Shown here: in pieces, positions 31,555 through 40,823 of the stretch
Layout of the letters: each line of letters opens with the position of its first letter
How positions within the stretch are numbered: the first letter of the stretch is position 1
Source of the DNA: Myxococcales bacterium
Lineage (GTDB): Bacteria > Myxococcota_A > Polyangia > Polyangiales > Houyiibacteriaceae
Assembly (NCBI GenBank): GCA_029861865.1
Contig: JAOTYL010000003.1
Coordinates: forward strand, 1-64,000
DNA length: 64,000 nt
Reading direction: 5' to 3'
Position numbers and translations under genes: made by a program
The notes under the pieces: model-generated
The model's input: only the letters and a program-made list of their open reading frames with translations
Databases searched by the model: none
Told to the model about the DNA's origin: nothing

Positions 31555-32909
31555 CCCTTGGAAAAAGGGGACTGTCCCCTTTGTTGGTCGAGGGCTTTGA
31601 AGACGGACTTCTTGACGGCTTCGAAGTCGCTTGGAAGCTCGATGGGGCGGTTCGGATATTTGCTTTCAACCCCGGGGATCGCGTCTTCGTGGTAGCGGAT
31701 CTTGAATTGGGTGAACTTGAGGCCGTTGGCCGTCGAAATCACCACCACGCGTTGGCCAGGCACGATTTCACCGCGAGCGCGCAACTTCTCGAGGGCCGCC
31801 AAAGCGACTCCGGTGTGTGGGCAGGTGTAACTTCCGGCGCGGTCGGCCGCGGCCGATGCCTCAGCGAGCTCCGATTCGCTGGCTTGCTCGACGATGCCGT
31901 CGAACGCTTTGAGCGCTCGGATCGCGCGGTGAACGCTCACGGGGTTGCCGATCCGAATGGCACTCGCCTCGGTCGCGCCGGCCGTCATCGGCTCGAAACT
32001 GTCCCACCCTTCTTTGTAGGCGCGATACAGAGGGTTCGCCTTCTCGGCCTGCGCCAGGCAGATCCGGGGACGCTTCGAGACGACGCCGAGCTCGTACATC
32101 ATGTCGAAGCCCGCCCCGAGCGCTGCCACGTTCCCGAGGTTGCCTCCGGGGATGATGATCCAGTCGGGTACCTGCCAATCGAACTGCTGCACGATCTCGA
32201 TGCCGACCGTCTTTTGACCTTCGAGTCGGAGCGAATTCTTCGAGTTTGCGAGATAGATCCCCGCTTCCTCGGAGAGCTTCTGCACGATGGCCATGCATCC
32301 GTCGAAGTCGGTATCGAGCGCGCACACGAGGGCGCCGTTGGCGAGCGGCTGAACGAGCTGGGCAGTCGTGACCTTGCCCTTGGGCAGCAACACGACCGAT
32401 GGAATCCCCGCGCTCGCACAATACGCGGCCAGCGCCGCAGATGTATCGCCCGTAGAGGCGCAAGCGATGGCGCGGATGGGCTTGCCGTCCTCGATCATTT
32501 GTTTGACGGTGCTCACCAGCACGGTCATCCCCAAGTCCTTGAAAGAGCCGGTGTGGCTATTGCCGCAGTTCTTGATCCAAACGTCGTCGAGGCCCAGGGT
32601 CTTGCCATAGCGCTCGGCCCAGAAGAGGTTCGTGCCCCCCTCTGCAGTCGATACGACGTTCTCTTCGCGGAGCATCGGTTGGACCCATTCCTTCTTTCCC
32701 CAAACCCCGCTTCCGTGGGGCCAATCGCGGGTCATCCAACGCTGGTCGAACAGCTTGATCCAGCTCGATCCGCTCCGATCTCGCAGCGCCTCGAGATCGT
32801 GGTGCACTTCGAGCAGGTGCCCGCAGGCAGGGCAGTTGTAGATCACCTGTTCCAGAGGGTACGTGCCGTGGCATCCGGCGATGCAGCGGAATGACGCGCT
32901 GTAACTCAT
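31551..32909 (-). CDS. thrC: Threonine synthase
   Basis: 452 residues, ATG at 32909. An N-terminal Zn-ribbon-like segment ([24 protein letters not shown]) precedes the PLP fold. The Schiff-base Lys lies in [12 protein letters not shown], the phosphate loop is [12 protein letters not shown], and [18 protein letters not shown] and [14 protein letters not shown] follow. It converts O-phosphohomoserine to threonine. The extreme C-terminus, [11 protein letters not shown], is encoded by palindromic repeat copy 3 and is not family-conserved. It overlaps the PilZ-like stop by four bases. Confidence 0.93.
   Translation of the reverse strand: MSYSASFRCIAGCHGTYPLEQVIYNCPACGHLLEVHHDLEALRDRSGSSWIKLFDQRWMTRDWPHGSGVWGKKEWVQPMLREENVVSTAEGGTNLFWAERYGKTLGLDDVWIKNCGNSHTGSFKDLGMTVLVSTVKQMIEDGKPIRAIACASTGDTSAALAAYCASAGIPSVVLLPKGKVTTAQLVQPLANGALVCALDTDFDGCMAIVQKLSEEAGIYLANSKNSLRLEGQKTVGIEIVQQFDWQVPDWIIIPGGNLGNVAALGAGFDMMYELGVVSKRPRICLAQAEKANPLYRAYKEGWDSFEPMTAGATEASAIRIGNPVSVHRAIRALKAFDGIVEQASESELAEASAAADRAGSYTCPHTGVALAALEKLRARGEIVPGQRVVVISTANGLKFTQFKIRYHEDAIPGVESKYPNRPIELPSDFEAVKKSVFKALDQQRGQSPFSKG
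31564..31582. repeat. Palindromic dispersed repeat, copy 3 (in thrC 3' end)
   Basis: AAAGGGGAC-T-GTCCCCTTT. Translated on the minus strand as the last residues of ThrC (RGQSPFSKG). Flank similarity to copy 2 extends at least 14 bases. Confidence 0.85.
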
Positions 32910-32989
32910 GGGAGCCGCAGTATAGGCGGTTCGTCCCTAGGCGCACCTCGTCCGATGCAGCTGAAGAGGCACCAAACCGCATCCCTCGC

Positions 32990-34381
32990 TCAAGCGCCCT
33001 TTTTACGAGGCCCCGGCACCAACGACAGGGTCGGCGCGCTTGGGCGCCGAGCTAGCTCTTCGAGGTATGCAATCATTCTTGGGTTCTTCGACACCAGCTT
33101 ATTGAAGCGAGCAGCGGACATTCGAAGAACCAAGACATCCGAAGAAGCCTCAACGGTGAGAGGCGATACTCCCCGAGTCAGTACCGAATGCTGGCCGAGC
33201 GCCCGTCCGAGCTTGAGCTTGCCAAGCTCTTCGCCATCTGGTCCCGTGGCAGTGAGCTCCCCAAGCATCGGGATGTAAAGCCCGTCCGAGCGCTTGCCAG
33301 CCTGGAGAATTTGGGTCCCTTTGGTGGCTTTGCGGACTTCGAACATTTGCGCGATCCGCGAGCGCCCTTTGTCGTCAAAACCGGCGAACAGGGATGAGGT
33401 GCGCACCAGCGTGGCCACCAAGCGACGCCCCGCGACCTCGAGCAACACATCGCCGAACGGTGGGTGCTCTGCGACCAATCGGTCGAGCAGTAACTTGCTG
33501 ATCCTCAGGGCACAGACCCTGCCCCGCGCCGTGACGTCGGCTCCGTAGCTCGCCTGGTCCAACAGAGACGAGATACCCACCACGTCGCCCTCTGAAAGTA
33601 GGACTGGACTCTGATCAGGCGTGCGCCGAAGCTCGACCGTCCCTTCGACCAGCGCGTACAGAGCGTCCGCGGTAGTGCCCTTCTCGACGAGGGATTCGCC
33701 GTCTTCGAGGTTGACCAATCGCGACTCTCGGACGAGGCGCTCCAACATCGCCTCGGGTATCTCCGCGAACAATGGTGTTGACGGAAGCAGCGCGAGGTGG
33801 TGAGCCGTGGGTCTTTCGCTGAGCGAGCCGCTCTTGAACTTGGCGCGGTCTCCGAGTTCCTCGGCCGAGACGTCGAGCTCCATCGCGCGCTGTGTCGACA
33901 TTGGAGGCCGGGTGAACCGAAGCTCACCGTCAGGGACTGACTCGTCCCGGACGAGCGGCAGGGCGTCTCTCTTGATGCGTTTGGTTTGGGTCACCGGTTC
34001 GCCGTCGCCGATCCCGTGGTCGGCGGCGGTGATGACGTTCCGGCGTGCCGATCGGTGGAGCTTTCGGGCTGGACCGAGATTCACTCTCTCCATGACGTCC
34101 ATGCGGGTCGGGTCGACACCCAGGACGACTTTCGCCATCGCCGCGGCGCGTGCCAAAAAACCGAGCGCCGCATAAAGGTCCACCGCGGTTTCGTAGGAGT
34201 CCACCGCCGCCTGCTTTCGTCCAAGACGCTTGAGCAAATCGCCCTTGCGGTGCGGCCAGCGAGGCTCGCTTGGCTCGACGGTCTGCAACGCCTCGTAAAT
34301 GCCCAGCGCTTCGCCGTAGCGCTCCTTCTCGAGAGCCTTTTGGAGCTTGTCCCTGAGCTGTCGGCTGCGACTACCCGCCAC
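32990..34381 (-). CDS. TPR-like protein with two cyclic-nucleotide-binding-type domains
   Basis: 463 residues, ATG at 34381. Residues ~10-95 are helical repeats of TPR type (RYGEALGIYEALQ, RKQAAVDSYETAVDLYAALGFLARA). An unstructured stretch follows, then two cNMP/Crp-type beta-barrels: about 205-320 (PLFAEIPEAMLERLVRESRLVNLEDGESLVEKGTTADALYALVEGTVEL) and about 325-450 (LFAGFDDKGRSRIAQMFEVRKATKGTQILQAGKRSDGLYIPMLGELTA). There is no HTH, so it is not a Crp regulator. The canonical phosphate cassette is not obvious. A signalling or scaffold role is inferred. It lies upstream of thrC on the same strand. Confidence 0.75.
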   Translation of the reverse strand: MAGSRSRQLRDKLQKALEKERYGEALGIYEALQTVEPSEPRWPHRKGDLLKRLGRKQAAVDSYETAVDLYAALGFLARAAAMAKVVLGVDPTRMDVMERVNLGPARKLHRSARRNVITAADHGIGDGEPVTQTKRIKRDALPLVRDESVPDGELRFTRPPMSTQRAMELDVSAEELGDRAKFKSGSLSERPTAHHLALLPSTPLFAEIPEAMLERLVRESRLVNLEDGESLVEKGTTADALYALVEGTVELRRTPDQSPVLLSEGDVVGISSLLDQASYGADVTARGRVCALRISKLLLDRLVAEHPPFGDVLLEVAGRRLVATLVRTSSLFAGFDDKGRSRIAQMFEVRKATKGTQILQAGKRSDGLYIPMLGELTATGPDGEELGKLKLGRALGQHSVLTRGVSPLTVEASSDVLVLRMSAARFNKLVSKNPRMIAYLEELARRPSAPTLSLVPGPRKKGA

Positions 34382-34416
34382 GTCTCTTCCACTCTATACC
34401 GATTGTGGCGGGGTCC

Positions 34417-34427
34417 AAAGGGGACTG
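34417..34427. repeat. Half-copy of the palindromic repeat
   Basis: AAAGGGGACTG, matching the left arm and centre of copy 3, then diverging to GGCCC. It lies between the divergent cNMP-protein and ABC1 genes. It could be a decayed copy or chance. Confidence 0.35.
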
Positions 34428-34480
34428 GGCCCGGCCTTGATCGCTGCTATCCTGCCAGCTACGCGGGTACCGACGTTCCT

Positions 34481-35920
34481 ATGAGCCTTTCCATTCGCCT
34501 CGTTCGCGCCGTATTCACATTCAGCGTGATTTTCGCCAGCTACATGGTCCAATTGGTCCTTGTAAAGATCTTTCGGCGGTGGAGGCACGACCCTGACACC
34601 AACCGCGAAGAGTCGGTCATGCCGCCGTGGCTCATCCGCCGCCAGGCCGGGCTCGATCAAAAGAACGCCGAGAGGCTGCTGGCTGGGATGCTCAAGCTCC
34701 GCGGGGTCTACATCAAGCTCGGCCAAGTCCTGTCGATCATGGGAGGGTTCTTGCCCGCGGCGTACACCAAAGAGCTCGAGTCCCTTCAGGACGCCGTGCC
34801 CCCGCACCCCTTCGGCGAGATCGAGCGTGTATTCATTCAGAGCCTCGAAGCGCGACCCGAGGCCTTTTTCGAGAGCATCGACCGGGAGCCGGTAGCAGCT
34901 GCTTCGCTCGGACAGGTCCACGTCGCCTACATGCCGGATGGCCGCAAGGTCGCGGTCAAGGTCTTGTACCCTGGGATTCGCGACATCGTCCGCACCGATC
35001 TCCGGGTCGTGAAGCTGATGATCCGGGTCTACAAGTGGTTCTTCCCTGTGCAGAACATCGAGGTGATACACGAGTCCCTGGTCGATCTGCTTCGACGCGA
35101 AACGGACTACATCCATGAGGCAGAGTGCATGCGCCGGATGTCGGCCAACTTCGCGGATGACGACCACATGCTCTTTCCCGAGGTGATCGACGAGGTGACC
35201 ACTCGGGACGTGCTGACGATGACCTTCATGGAAGGCATCAAGATCACGCGGCTCCACGCCATCGAGGCCAAGGGGGTCGACCTCCGGAAGCTCGCAGAGC
35301 GTCTGGTGAAGAGCTTTTACAAGCAGGTGTTCGTCGATCGGTTCTTCCACGCAGACCCACACCCCGGGAACTTCCTTGTGCAGCCGGTCGAGGACTCCGA
35401 TGACGCCAGGATCGTGGTTCTCGACTTTGGCGCGATCAGCGAGGTGCGCAAGGACACCGTGTTCGGGATGGTCGACGTTCTTCGAGGCTTTTTCGAACAG
35501 AACGACCAGTTGGTCATCGAGGGTATTGAAGCGATGGGGTTCTACGCAGAGGGCGGCGATCGCGAACTTCTCGAGCAGACCGTGAAGACTTACCTCAAGA
35601 AGCTCTTGAAGCTCGAAGCCCGCACGCCCGCGGCATTGATGAGCGCGAACTCCAAGGAGCTCGAGGCTTTGGCAGACCCCGAGGTGGAGCGGCGCGAGCT
35701 TCGCACCCTGATGCGGTCGGTGCACTATCCGGACGGTTGGTTCTACGTCGAGCGAGCCTCGGTCATGATGTTCTGGCTCGCCGGACAAATCGCACCGGAC
35801 CTCGACCAGGTCCAGGTGGGATTCCCTTACGTGCTTCCGCTCTTGAGCGCGCGGCTCCAATCTTCGCGGCCGTCGCGTCCACCCGACCCGGGCGCGCGAC
35901 CCGCCGCAAGCGGAGGGTGA
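34481..35920 (+). CDS. ABC1/UbiB-family atypical kinase
   Basis: 479 residues from the ATG at 34481; the frame upstream to 33986 is antisense to another gene. One N-terminal membrane helix (FSVIFASYMVQLVLVKIF). The KxGQ motif is KLGQVLSIMGGFLPAAY; EPVAAASLGQVHVAYMPDGRKVAVKV carries the Ala-rich loop and invariant Lys; FFHADPHPGNFLVQ and VVLDFGAISEV carry the catalytic Asp residues. UbiB/COQ8 proteins support quinone or prenyl-lipid metabolism. No C-terminal membrane anchor is seen. First of a compact plus-strand run. Confidence 0.93.
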   Translation: MSLSIRLVRAVFTFSVIFASYMVQLVLVKIFRRWRHDPDTNREESVMPPWLIRRQAGLDQKNAERLLAGMLKLRGVYIKLGQVLSIMGGFLPAAYTKELESLQDAVPPHPFGEIERVFIQSLEARPEAFFESIDREPVAAASLGQVHVAYMPDGRKVAVKVLYPGIRDIVRTDLRVVKLMIRVYKWFFPVQNIEVIHESLVDLLRRETDYIHEAECMRRMSANFADDDHMLFPEVIDEVTTRDVLTMTFMEGIKITRLHAIEAKGVDLRKLAERLVKSFYKQVFVDRFFHADPHPGNFLVQPVEDSDDARIVVLDFGAISEVRKDTVFGMVDVLRGFFEQNDQLVIEGIEAMGFYAEGGDRELLEQTVKTYLKKLLKLEARTPAALMSANSKELEALADPEVERRELRTLMRSVHYPDGWFYVERASVMMFWLAGQIAPDLDQVQVGFPYVLPLLSARLQSSRPSRPPDPGARPAASGG

Positions 35921-35921
35921 G

Positions 35922-36344
35922 GTGTCGCGGATCGTAGGGATCGACCCGGGCGAGGTGCGCATCGGTTTGGCGATTTCTGATGAAGGCCAATCGATCGCGT
36001 TTCCACGGCAAACGGTCGTCGCCCGAGGAGGTGTCGAAGAGGCCGCAGAGGAGGTTCGGGAAGCACTGGCCGACGAAAAGGTCGAGATGCTGGTCGTCGG
36101 ACTTCCCCTACGGCTCGATGGGACCGAGGGGGAAGCGGCGCGGCGTGCGAGGGCTTTCGGCGAAGCGCTTCGTCGGACTCTCGACACCGAGGTCGTCTAT
36201 TGGGACGAGCGAATGACTACGGTCGCCGCCGAGCGGTCGCTGCGAGAGATGGGTCGGTGGGGAGCCCGACGGCGCGAAGTCGTCGACCAATCTGCTGCCA
36301 CGATCTTGCTCCAAGGCTATTTAGACGCCAAAAAGGGGGGATAG
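35922..36344 (+). CDS. ruvX: Putative pre-16S rRNA nuclease / Holliday junction resolvase
   Basis: 140 residues, GTG at 35922, one base after the ABC1 stop. YqgF fold: RIVGIDPGEVRIGLAISDEG, MLVVGLPLRLDGTEGEAARRARAFGEAL, VVYWDERMTTVAAERSL, and the C-terminal DQSAATILLQGYLD. Family role: trimming of 16S rRNA 5' ends (YqgF). The stop shares one base with the mltG GTG. Confidence 0.95.
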   Translation: MSRIVGIDPGEVRIGLAISDEGQSIAFPRQTVVARGGVEEAAEEVREALADEKVEMLVVGLPLRLDGTEGEAARRARAFGEALRRTLDTEVVYWDERMTTVAAERSLREMGRWGARRREVVDQSAATILLQGYLDAKKGG

Positions 36345-37453
36345 TGGAGCGACCCCAGCGGATAAGCCTCGACGGCGGCGTGCGGCGAAGCTTCGCGCGT
36401 CTGCTCAGCGTCTTGACGTTGCTCGCAGTGATGGGGGTGCTCTTGGCGCTCGGCTGGCTGTTCGTGATGTATCCCGACAGTGAGGGTCCGCGCACTGACG
36501 CAGACGAGATCGTGATCGAAGTGCCCGAGGGTATGACTCTTCGGGAGCTTGCGACCGAGCTAAAGGCCGCCGATGTGATCGTTCACCCCGAGGTATGGAT
36601 CGTCTACATGCGGCTTCGCGGGCTCGATCGGCATCTTCGACAGGGCAAGATTCGGCTTCGGGCACCGATGACACCCGAGGAGGTTGCGCGGCACGCCACG
36701 ACACGGCTCGGCCGAATCCAAGTGCGAATCACGATTCCCGAGGGCTTCAACCGGTTCGAGATCGCGGCGCGTCTCGCGGAGTTTGGGGTGTGCCCTGCCG
36801 ACGAATTTCTCGAGGCCACGGAAGACACGTCTCTCTTGGCTAGCTATGGAGTCGAGGCCAATGACGCCGAAGGGTACTTGTTCCCGGATACGTACGAGTT
36901 CGATGACCAGACGAAGCCGAGGCGCGTGGTCGAGCGCATGCTCGCCAATTGGACACGGCGTTGGGAAGACGTCGAGCGAGACCACGCAGCAGCGCTTGCA
37001 AAGCTTCAGGGTTGGAGCACTCACGAGATCGTCACCCTGGCGTCGATCGTAGAAAAAGAGGCAGCGGTGGCCGCCGAGCGGCCGAGGATTGCGGGCGTGT
37101 TCCGAAACCGCCTGAGGTCTAGGAGGTTTTTGCCACGCAGAAGGCTCCAGGCCGACCCGACGGTTCAGTACGGATGCATCGCCGAGCCCGAGGCCGCGCC
37201 TTCGTGTGCGCAATACAACGGCGAGATTACCCGCGCAATGCTCGACGACCGCGACAACCCGTACAACACGTACCGCCATTCCGGTTTGCCGCCAGGGCCG
37301 ATCAGCAACCCCGGGGCGGCTTCGCTCGTAGCCGTCATCGACCCGGAGGTTCACGACTACTATTACTTCGTGGCCCGGGGGCGTGGAGAGCATCATTTCA
37401 GCAAGACCCTACGGCAGCACAACATCGCGGTGCGGCGCAACGGTCAGCAATGA
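36344..37453 (+). CDS. mltG: Endolytic murein transglycosylase
   Basis: 369 residues, GTG at 36344. One N-terminal membrane helix (LLSVLTLLAVMGVLLALGWLFVMY) and a LysM-like segment (EIVIEVPEGMTLRELATELK). The YceG domain has the catalytic Glu in TLASIVEKEAAVAAERPRIAGVFRNRL, then LQADPTVQYG, NPYNTYRHSGLPPGPISNPGAASLVAVI and YYYFVARGRGEHHFSKTL. It cleaves nascent peptidoglycan strands at the outer face of the inner membrane. Its stop overlaps the next start (ATGA). Confidence 0.95.
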   Translation: MERPQRISLDGGVRRSFARLLSVLTLLAVMGVLLALGWLFVMYPDSEGPRTDADEIVIEVPEGMTLRELATELKAADVIVHPEVWIVYMRLRGLDRHLRQGKIRLRAPMTPEEVARHATTRLGRIQVRITIPEGFNRFEIAARLAEFGVCPADEFLEATEDTSLLASYGVEANDAEGYLFPDTYEFDDQTKPRRVVERMLANWTRRWEDVERDHAAALAKLQGWSTHEIVTLASIVEKEAAVAAERPRIAGVFRNRLRSRRFLPRRRLQADPTVQYGCIAEPEAAPSCAQYNGEITRAMLDDRDNPYNTYRHSGLPPGPISNPGAASLVAVIDPEVHDYYYFVARGRGEHHFSKTLRQHNIAVRRNGQQ

Positions 37454-38457
37454 AGCGGACCCCGCCGACTCCGCTTTTTGGTCGAGACGAACCTCAGCTC
37501 GGCCTCTTTGATGAGCCTCATGACGGGGCACCTCCGCCTGCCGAAGAGATGCAGCGGGAGCTCGAGTCGATTGGAGCGCGGCTCCCCGAAGGGGTGCGTT
37601 TCGGCACATCGAGTTGGACCTTCCCGGGCTGGGCCGGTCTCGTCTACCATCGGCGATACCCTGATCAGCGCGCGTTCTTGCGCGAATCCCTCGAGGAGTA
37701 CGCGAAACATCCCTTGATGCGCACGGTCGGGGTGGACCGCAGCTACTATACCCCAGTCCCCAAAGACGACCTCGCGCTCTACGCAAATCAGCTGCCCGAG
37801 GGTTTTCTGTGCGCGATGAAGGTCTGGCAACGGATCACCATGCCGGTGTACCCGAGGCACCCGCGATACGGCCCTGATGCCGGCAAAAGGAACCCAGACT
37901 TCCTCGATGCCGACCTGTTCGCAAGCGAGGTGAACGCTTCGGTTCGAGATTCTTTCAGTCGATGCATGGGCCCTTGGATCCTGCAAATGGCGCCATCGCC
38001 GTCTCCGATCGATCCGTCTTGGTTTCTGACGAAGCTCAGCGCCTTCTTTCGCGCGGCGCCGCGGGATTTTCCGTTTGCGGTCGAGCTTCGGGATCGCCGC
38101 TTGCTCACCCCCGAGTACGCGCGAGCTCTGCGGGAGCACGATGCGGCACACGTGTTCAACTACTGGTCTCGGATGCCGAGCCTGGCCGATCAGATGCGTG
38201 TCGAGGGCCTCCTCGGCGGCTCCCTCTTGGTCGTGCGTCTGCTTCTGCCACAGGGGGCGAAGTACGCCGACCTGAGGGACGCGTACGCACCCTTCGACAA
38301 GCTCGTCGCGGTGCAGCCCGTGATGCGCCAAGACGTAAAACGCCTGGTGTCAGCCGCTCTCGAACGCGACATGGAGGCCTATGTGCTGGTCAACAACAAG
38401 GCGGAGGGATCGTCACCGCTGACCGTGCGGGCCCTGGCGGAGGTCCTCGTGAGGTAG
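37450..38457 (+). CDS. DUF72-family TIM-barrel protein
   Basis: 335 residues, ATG at 37450 in the mltG stop. VRFGTSSWTFPGWAGLVYH is the DUF72 start, VGVDRSYYTPVPKDDLALYANQLPEGFLCAMKVW and FPFAVELRDRRLLTPEYARALREHDAAHVFNYW follow, and the C-terminus reads AYVLVNNKAEGSSPLTVRALAEVL. DUF72 (YecE) proteins are TIM barrels of unknown activity. An N-terminal extension with a GRDEPQLGLFDEP stretch resembles a beta-clamp-like QLGLF motif, which is worth noting. Translationally coupled to mltG. Confidence 0.85.
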   Translation: MKRTPPTPLFGRDEPQLGLFDEPHDGAPPPAEEMQRELESIGARLPEGVRFGTSSWTFPGWAGLVYHRRYPDQRAFLRESLEEYAKHPLMRTVGVDRSYYTPVPKDDLALYANQLPEGFLCAMKVWQRITMPVYPRHPRYGPDAGKRNPDFLDADLFASEVNASVRDSFSRCMGPWILQMAPSPSPIDPSWFLTKLSAFFRAAPRDFPFAVELRDRRLLTPEYARALREHDAAHVFNYWSRMPSLADQMRVEGLLGGSLLVVRLLLPQGAKYADLRDAYAPFDKLVAVQPVMRQDVKRLVSAALERDMEAYVLVNNKAEGSSPLTVRALAEVLVR

Positions 38458-38493
38458 CTTGCTCGAGGCAAGAGCCCGGCTATGGTGAGCGCC

Positions 38494-39108
38494 ATGACAG
38501 CGCCCAAGGCCGACAACATCACCTGGCACACAGGCGAGGTCGACCGCGACACACGCGCTTCTGCACATGGACACCGCGGAGCCGTACTCTGGTTTACCGG
38601 GCTGTCCGGCTCCGGCAAGAGCACGATCGCGCATCGCGTCGAGAGCATGTTGGTCGATAGAGGCGTCTTCGCGTACGTGCTCGATGGAGACAACATTCGT
38701 CACGGGCTCAACAGTGACCTCGGCTTCTCGCCGGAGGAGCGGGAAGAAAACATTCGTCGCATCGGCGAGGTAGCTCGGCTTTTCGCGGATTCGGGTGCAG
38801 TGGTCTTGACCGCGTTCATATCTCCATACCGTCGCGATCGAGAGCGGGTTCGCGCTTTGCTCGGGCAGGGCGAGTTCGTCGAGGTGTTCGTCGATACCCC
38901 GCTCGAGATTTGCGAAGCTCGCGATCCCAAGGGCCTCTATAAGAAGGCAAGGGCTGGAGAAATTTCGAACTTTACAGGTATCAACGCACCTTATGAGGCA
39001 CCTAGGTCGCCCGAGGTGCACTTGGAAACCGCCGACCTCGGTGTGGACGAGGCGGCCGCGAAAGTGGTCCGCTATCTGGCAACCCACGATATACTAGGAG
39101 ACCCCTGA
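38494..39108 (+). CDS. cysC: Adenylyl-sulfate kinase
   Basis: 204 residues from the ATG at 38494 ([12 protein letters not shown]); an ATG at 38482 is also open. The P-loop [64 protein letters not shown] and [20 protein letters not shown](N)APYEAP are all APS-kinase motifs. It phosphorylates APS to PAPS, the sulfate donor. No cysND is adjacent. The stop overlaps the glpD start (TGATG). Confidence 0.94.
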   Translation: MTAPKADNITWHTGEVDRDTRASAHGHRGAVLWFTGLSGSGKSTIAHRVESMLVDRGVFAYVLDGDNIRHGLNSDLGFSPEEREENIRRIGEVARLFADSGAVVLTAFISPYRRDRERVRALLGQGEFVEVFVDTPLEICEARDPKGLYKKARAGEISNFTGINAPYEAPRSPEVHLETADLGVDEAAAKVVRYLATHDILGDP

Positions 39109-40823
39109 TGCCTTCTCGCGAACAAATGTGGGATAAGATTCCCGAGCAAGTGGACGTCGTCGTGGTGGGTGGAGGCATCACCGGTGCAGGCATTGCCCGC
39201 GATGCCGCGCGGCGAGGCCTCAGTGTTGCCCTCTTCGACCAGAACGACATTGCATTCGGGACGAGCTCTCGATCGAGCAAGCTCATTCATGGCGGGCTTC
39301 GTTATCTCGAGAGTTACGAGTTCAGCTTGGTCTTCGAGTCGGTGACCGAGCGCCGCGTCGTGATGGAGCTCGCGCCTCATCTGGTGAATCCACTCGCGTT
39401 CATCTTTCCCGTCTATCAAGGCTCGCGAAGAAACCTGTGGATGATCAACGCCGGCATGTGGCTCTACGACGGGCTTTCGTTGTTTCGCTCGCCCAAGACG
39501 CACCGAACACTAAAACCGAAAGAGGTCGCCGACGAAGAGCCCATGCTCAAGCAAGAGGATTTGCAGGGCGCGCCGTTGTACTACGACTGCTCGACCGACG
39601 ACTCCCGTCTGACACTCGAGACTGTGCTCGATGCAGCGGAACAAGGCGCGACCGTGGTCAACTGGGCTCGTGTCGACGCGTTCACGAAAGACGACCGCGG
39701 GCGGGTTTCAGGTGTCGTCGTCAAGAACCGTCGGGACGGCAGCCTGAAAGAGGTTCTTGCCCATGCCGTCATCAACGCGACCGGACCGTGGACCGACGAG
39801 GTCTTGGCGATGAGCGGGCCCAGGACCGGAAAAGTGCTCCGGCCGACCAAGGGCATCCACATCGTCGTGGCAAAAGACAAGCTTCCGGTCAAGCATGCAG
39901 TCGTCTTGTTCCATCCCACCGACGACAGAGTCTTGTTTGCTTTGCCGTGGGGTGAACGTACTTACGTCGGAACGACCGACACCGACTACGATGGCGCTCC
40001 CGGCGAGGAGCATGCGACCCTCGCCGATGTCGACTATCTGATCGAGGCTGCCAACGAGCACTTCCCGAGCCACCACATCTCGCGCGACGACGTCATTTCG
40101 ACCTGGGCTGGCCTTCGGCCCCTGATCGCGCCCGAACCGGATGCTGGGGAGATGTCCGAGTCCAAGGTGAGCCGCGAGCACCAGATCTTCGTAGGCGAGG
40201 ACGGGCTGATCACGATCGCTGGGGGCAAGCTGACGACCTATCGCAAGATGGCCAAAGAAGCGGTCGACACCGCAGTTCAACTGCTCAAGCTCATAGACAA
40301 GCTTCCTCAGGACCTGCGCTCCGGACAGACCTTTAAGTTTCCGCTTCCCGGTGCGGTCGATTGGCCTGCCGACGATGATCACGACAAGGTTGCAGCTGAG
40401 GTCAGCAAGACGGCCGAAGGCACTCTCCCCGACCATGTGTGCCGGCACCTAGTGGACAACTACGGGATGCGCGCGTTCGAGATCGCCAAGCGGTGCGTCA
40501 AAGACCCCGCTCAGCGCGAGTCGATCATCGAGGGGCGCAGCGAGATCATGGCGCAGGTGGACTGGGGCGTGGAGGAAGAGCTCGCTGCGAGCGTCGCCGA
40601 CATCATGGTCCGTCGAACGCAGATATTCTTCCGGGACTACGATCAGGGCCTCCAGGCGACCGACAAGGTCGCCACACGCATGGCAACCCTCATCGGTTGG
40701 AGTGCGCAGGAAAAGCAACGCCACATCGATGCCTACCGAGCCGAGGTCGCTCTGTCGCGAAGGTGGCGGGACGAGCTTGCTGGGCCCCTAGCTAAGGGGC
40801 CAACTGCGGGAGCTTCAATTTGA
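39108..40823 (+). CDS. glpD: Glycerol-3-phosphate dehydrogenase, FAD-dependent
   Basis: 571 residues, ATG at 39108. The FAD-binding VVVVGGGITGAGIARDAARRGLSVALFDQNDIAFGTSSRSSKLIHGGLRYLE is diagnostic. ALPWGERTYVGTTDTDY, WAGLRPLIAP and the late GLITIAGGKLTTYRKMA follow, and a C-terminal DAO_C domain is present. It oxidises glycerol-3-phosphate to DHAP and feeds electrons to quinone at the inner membrane. No glpK or glpF is nearby. The 3' end overlaps the convergent gene by 32 bases. Confidence 0.95.
   Translation: MPSREQMWDKIPEQVDVVVVGGGITGAGIARDAARRGLSVALFDQNDIAFGTSSRSSKLIHGGLRYLESYEFSLVFESVTERRVVMELAPHLVNPLAFIFPVYQGSRRNLWMINAGMWLYDGLSLFRSPKTHRTLKPKEVADEEPMLKQEDLQGAPLYYDCSTDDSRLTLETVLDAAEQGATVVNWARVDAFTKDDRGRVSGVVVKNRRDGSLKEVLAHAVINATGPWTDEVLAMSGPRTGKVLRPTKGIHIVVAKDKLPVKHAVVLFHPTDDRVLFALPWGERTYVGTTDTDYDGAPGEEHATLADVDYLIEAANEHFPSHHISRDDVISTWAGLRPLIAPEPDAGEMSESKVSREHQIFVGEDGLITIAGGKLTTYRKMAKEAVDTAVQLLKLIDKLPQDLRSGQTFKFPLPGAVDWPADDDHDKVAAEVSKTAEGTLPDHVCRHLVDNYGMRAFEIAKRCVKDPAQRESIIEGRSEIMAQVDWGVEEELAASVADIMVRRTQIFFRDYDQGLQATDKVATRMATLIGWSAQEKQRHIDAYRAEVALSRRWRDELAGPLAKGPTAGASI

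Noticed and set aside
33986-34480. 165-codon upstream extension of the ABC1 kinase
   Set aside because: It is antisense to the cNMP-domain gene and shows no kinase-family sequence.
34394-36187. 597-codon minus-strand frame over the ABC1 kinase and ruvX
   Set aside because: It mirrors the codon pattern of well-supported plus-strand genes; no domain.
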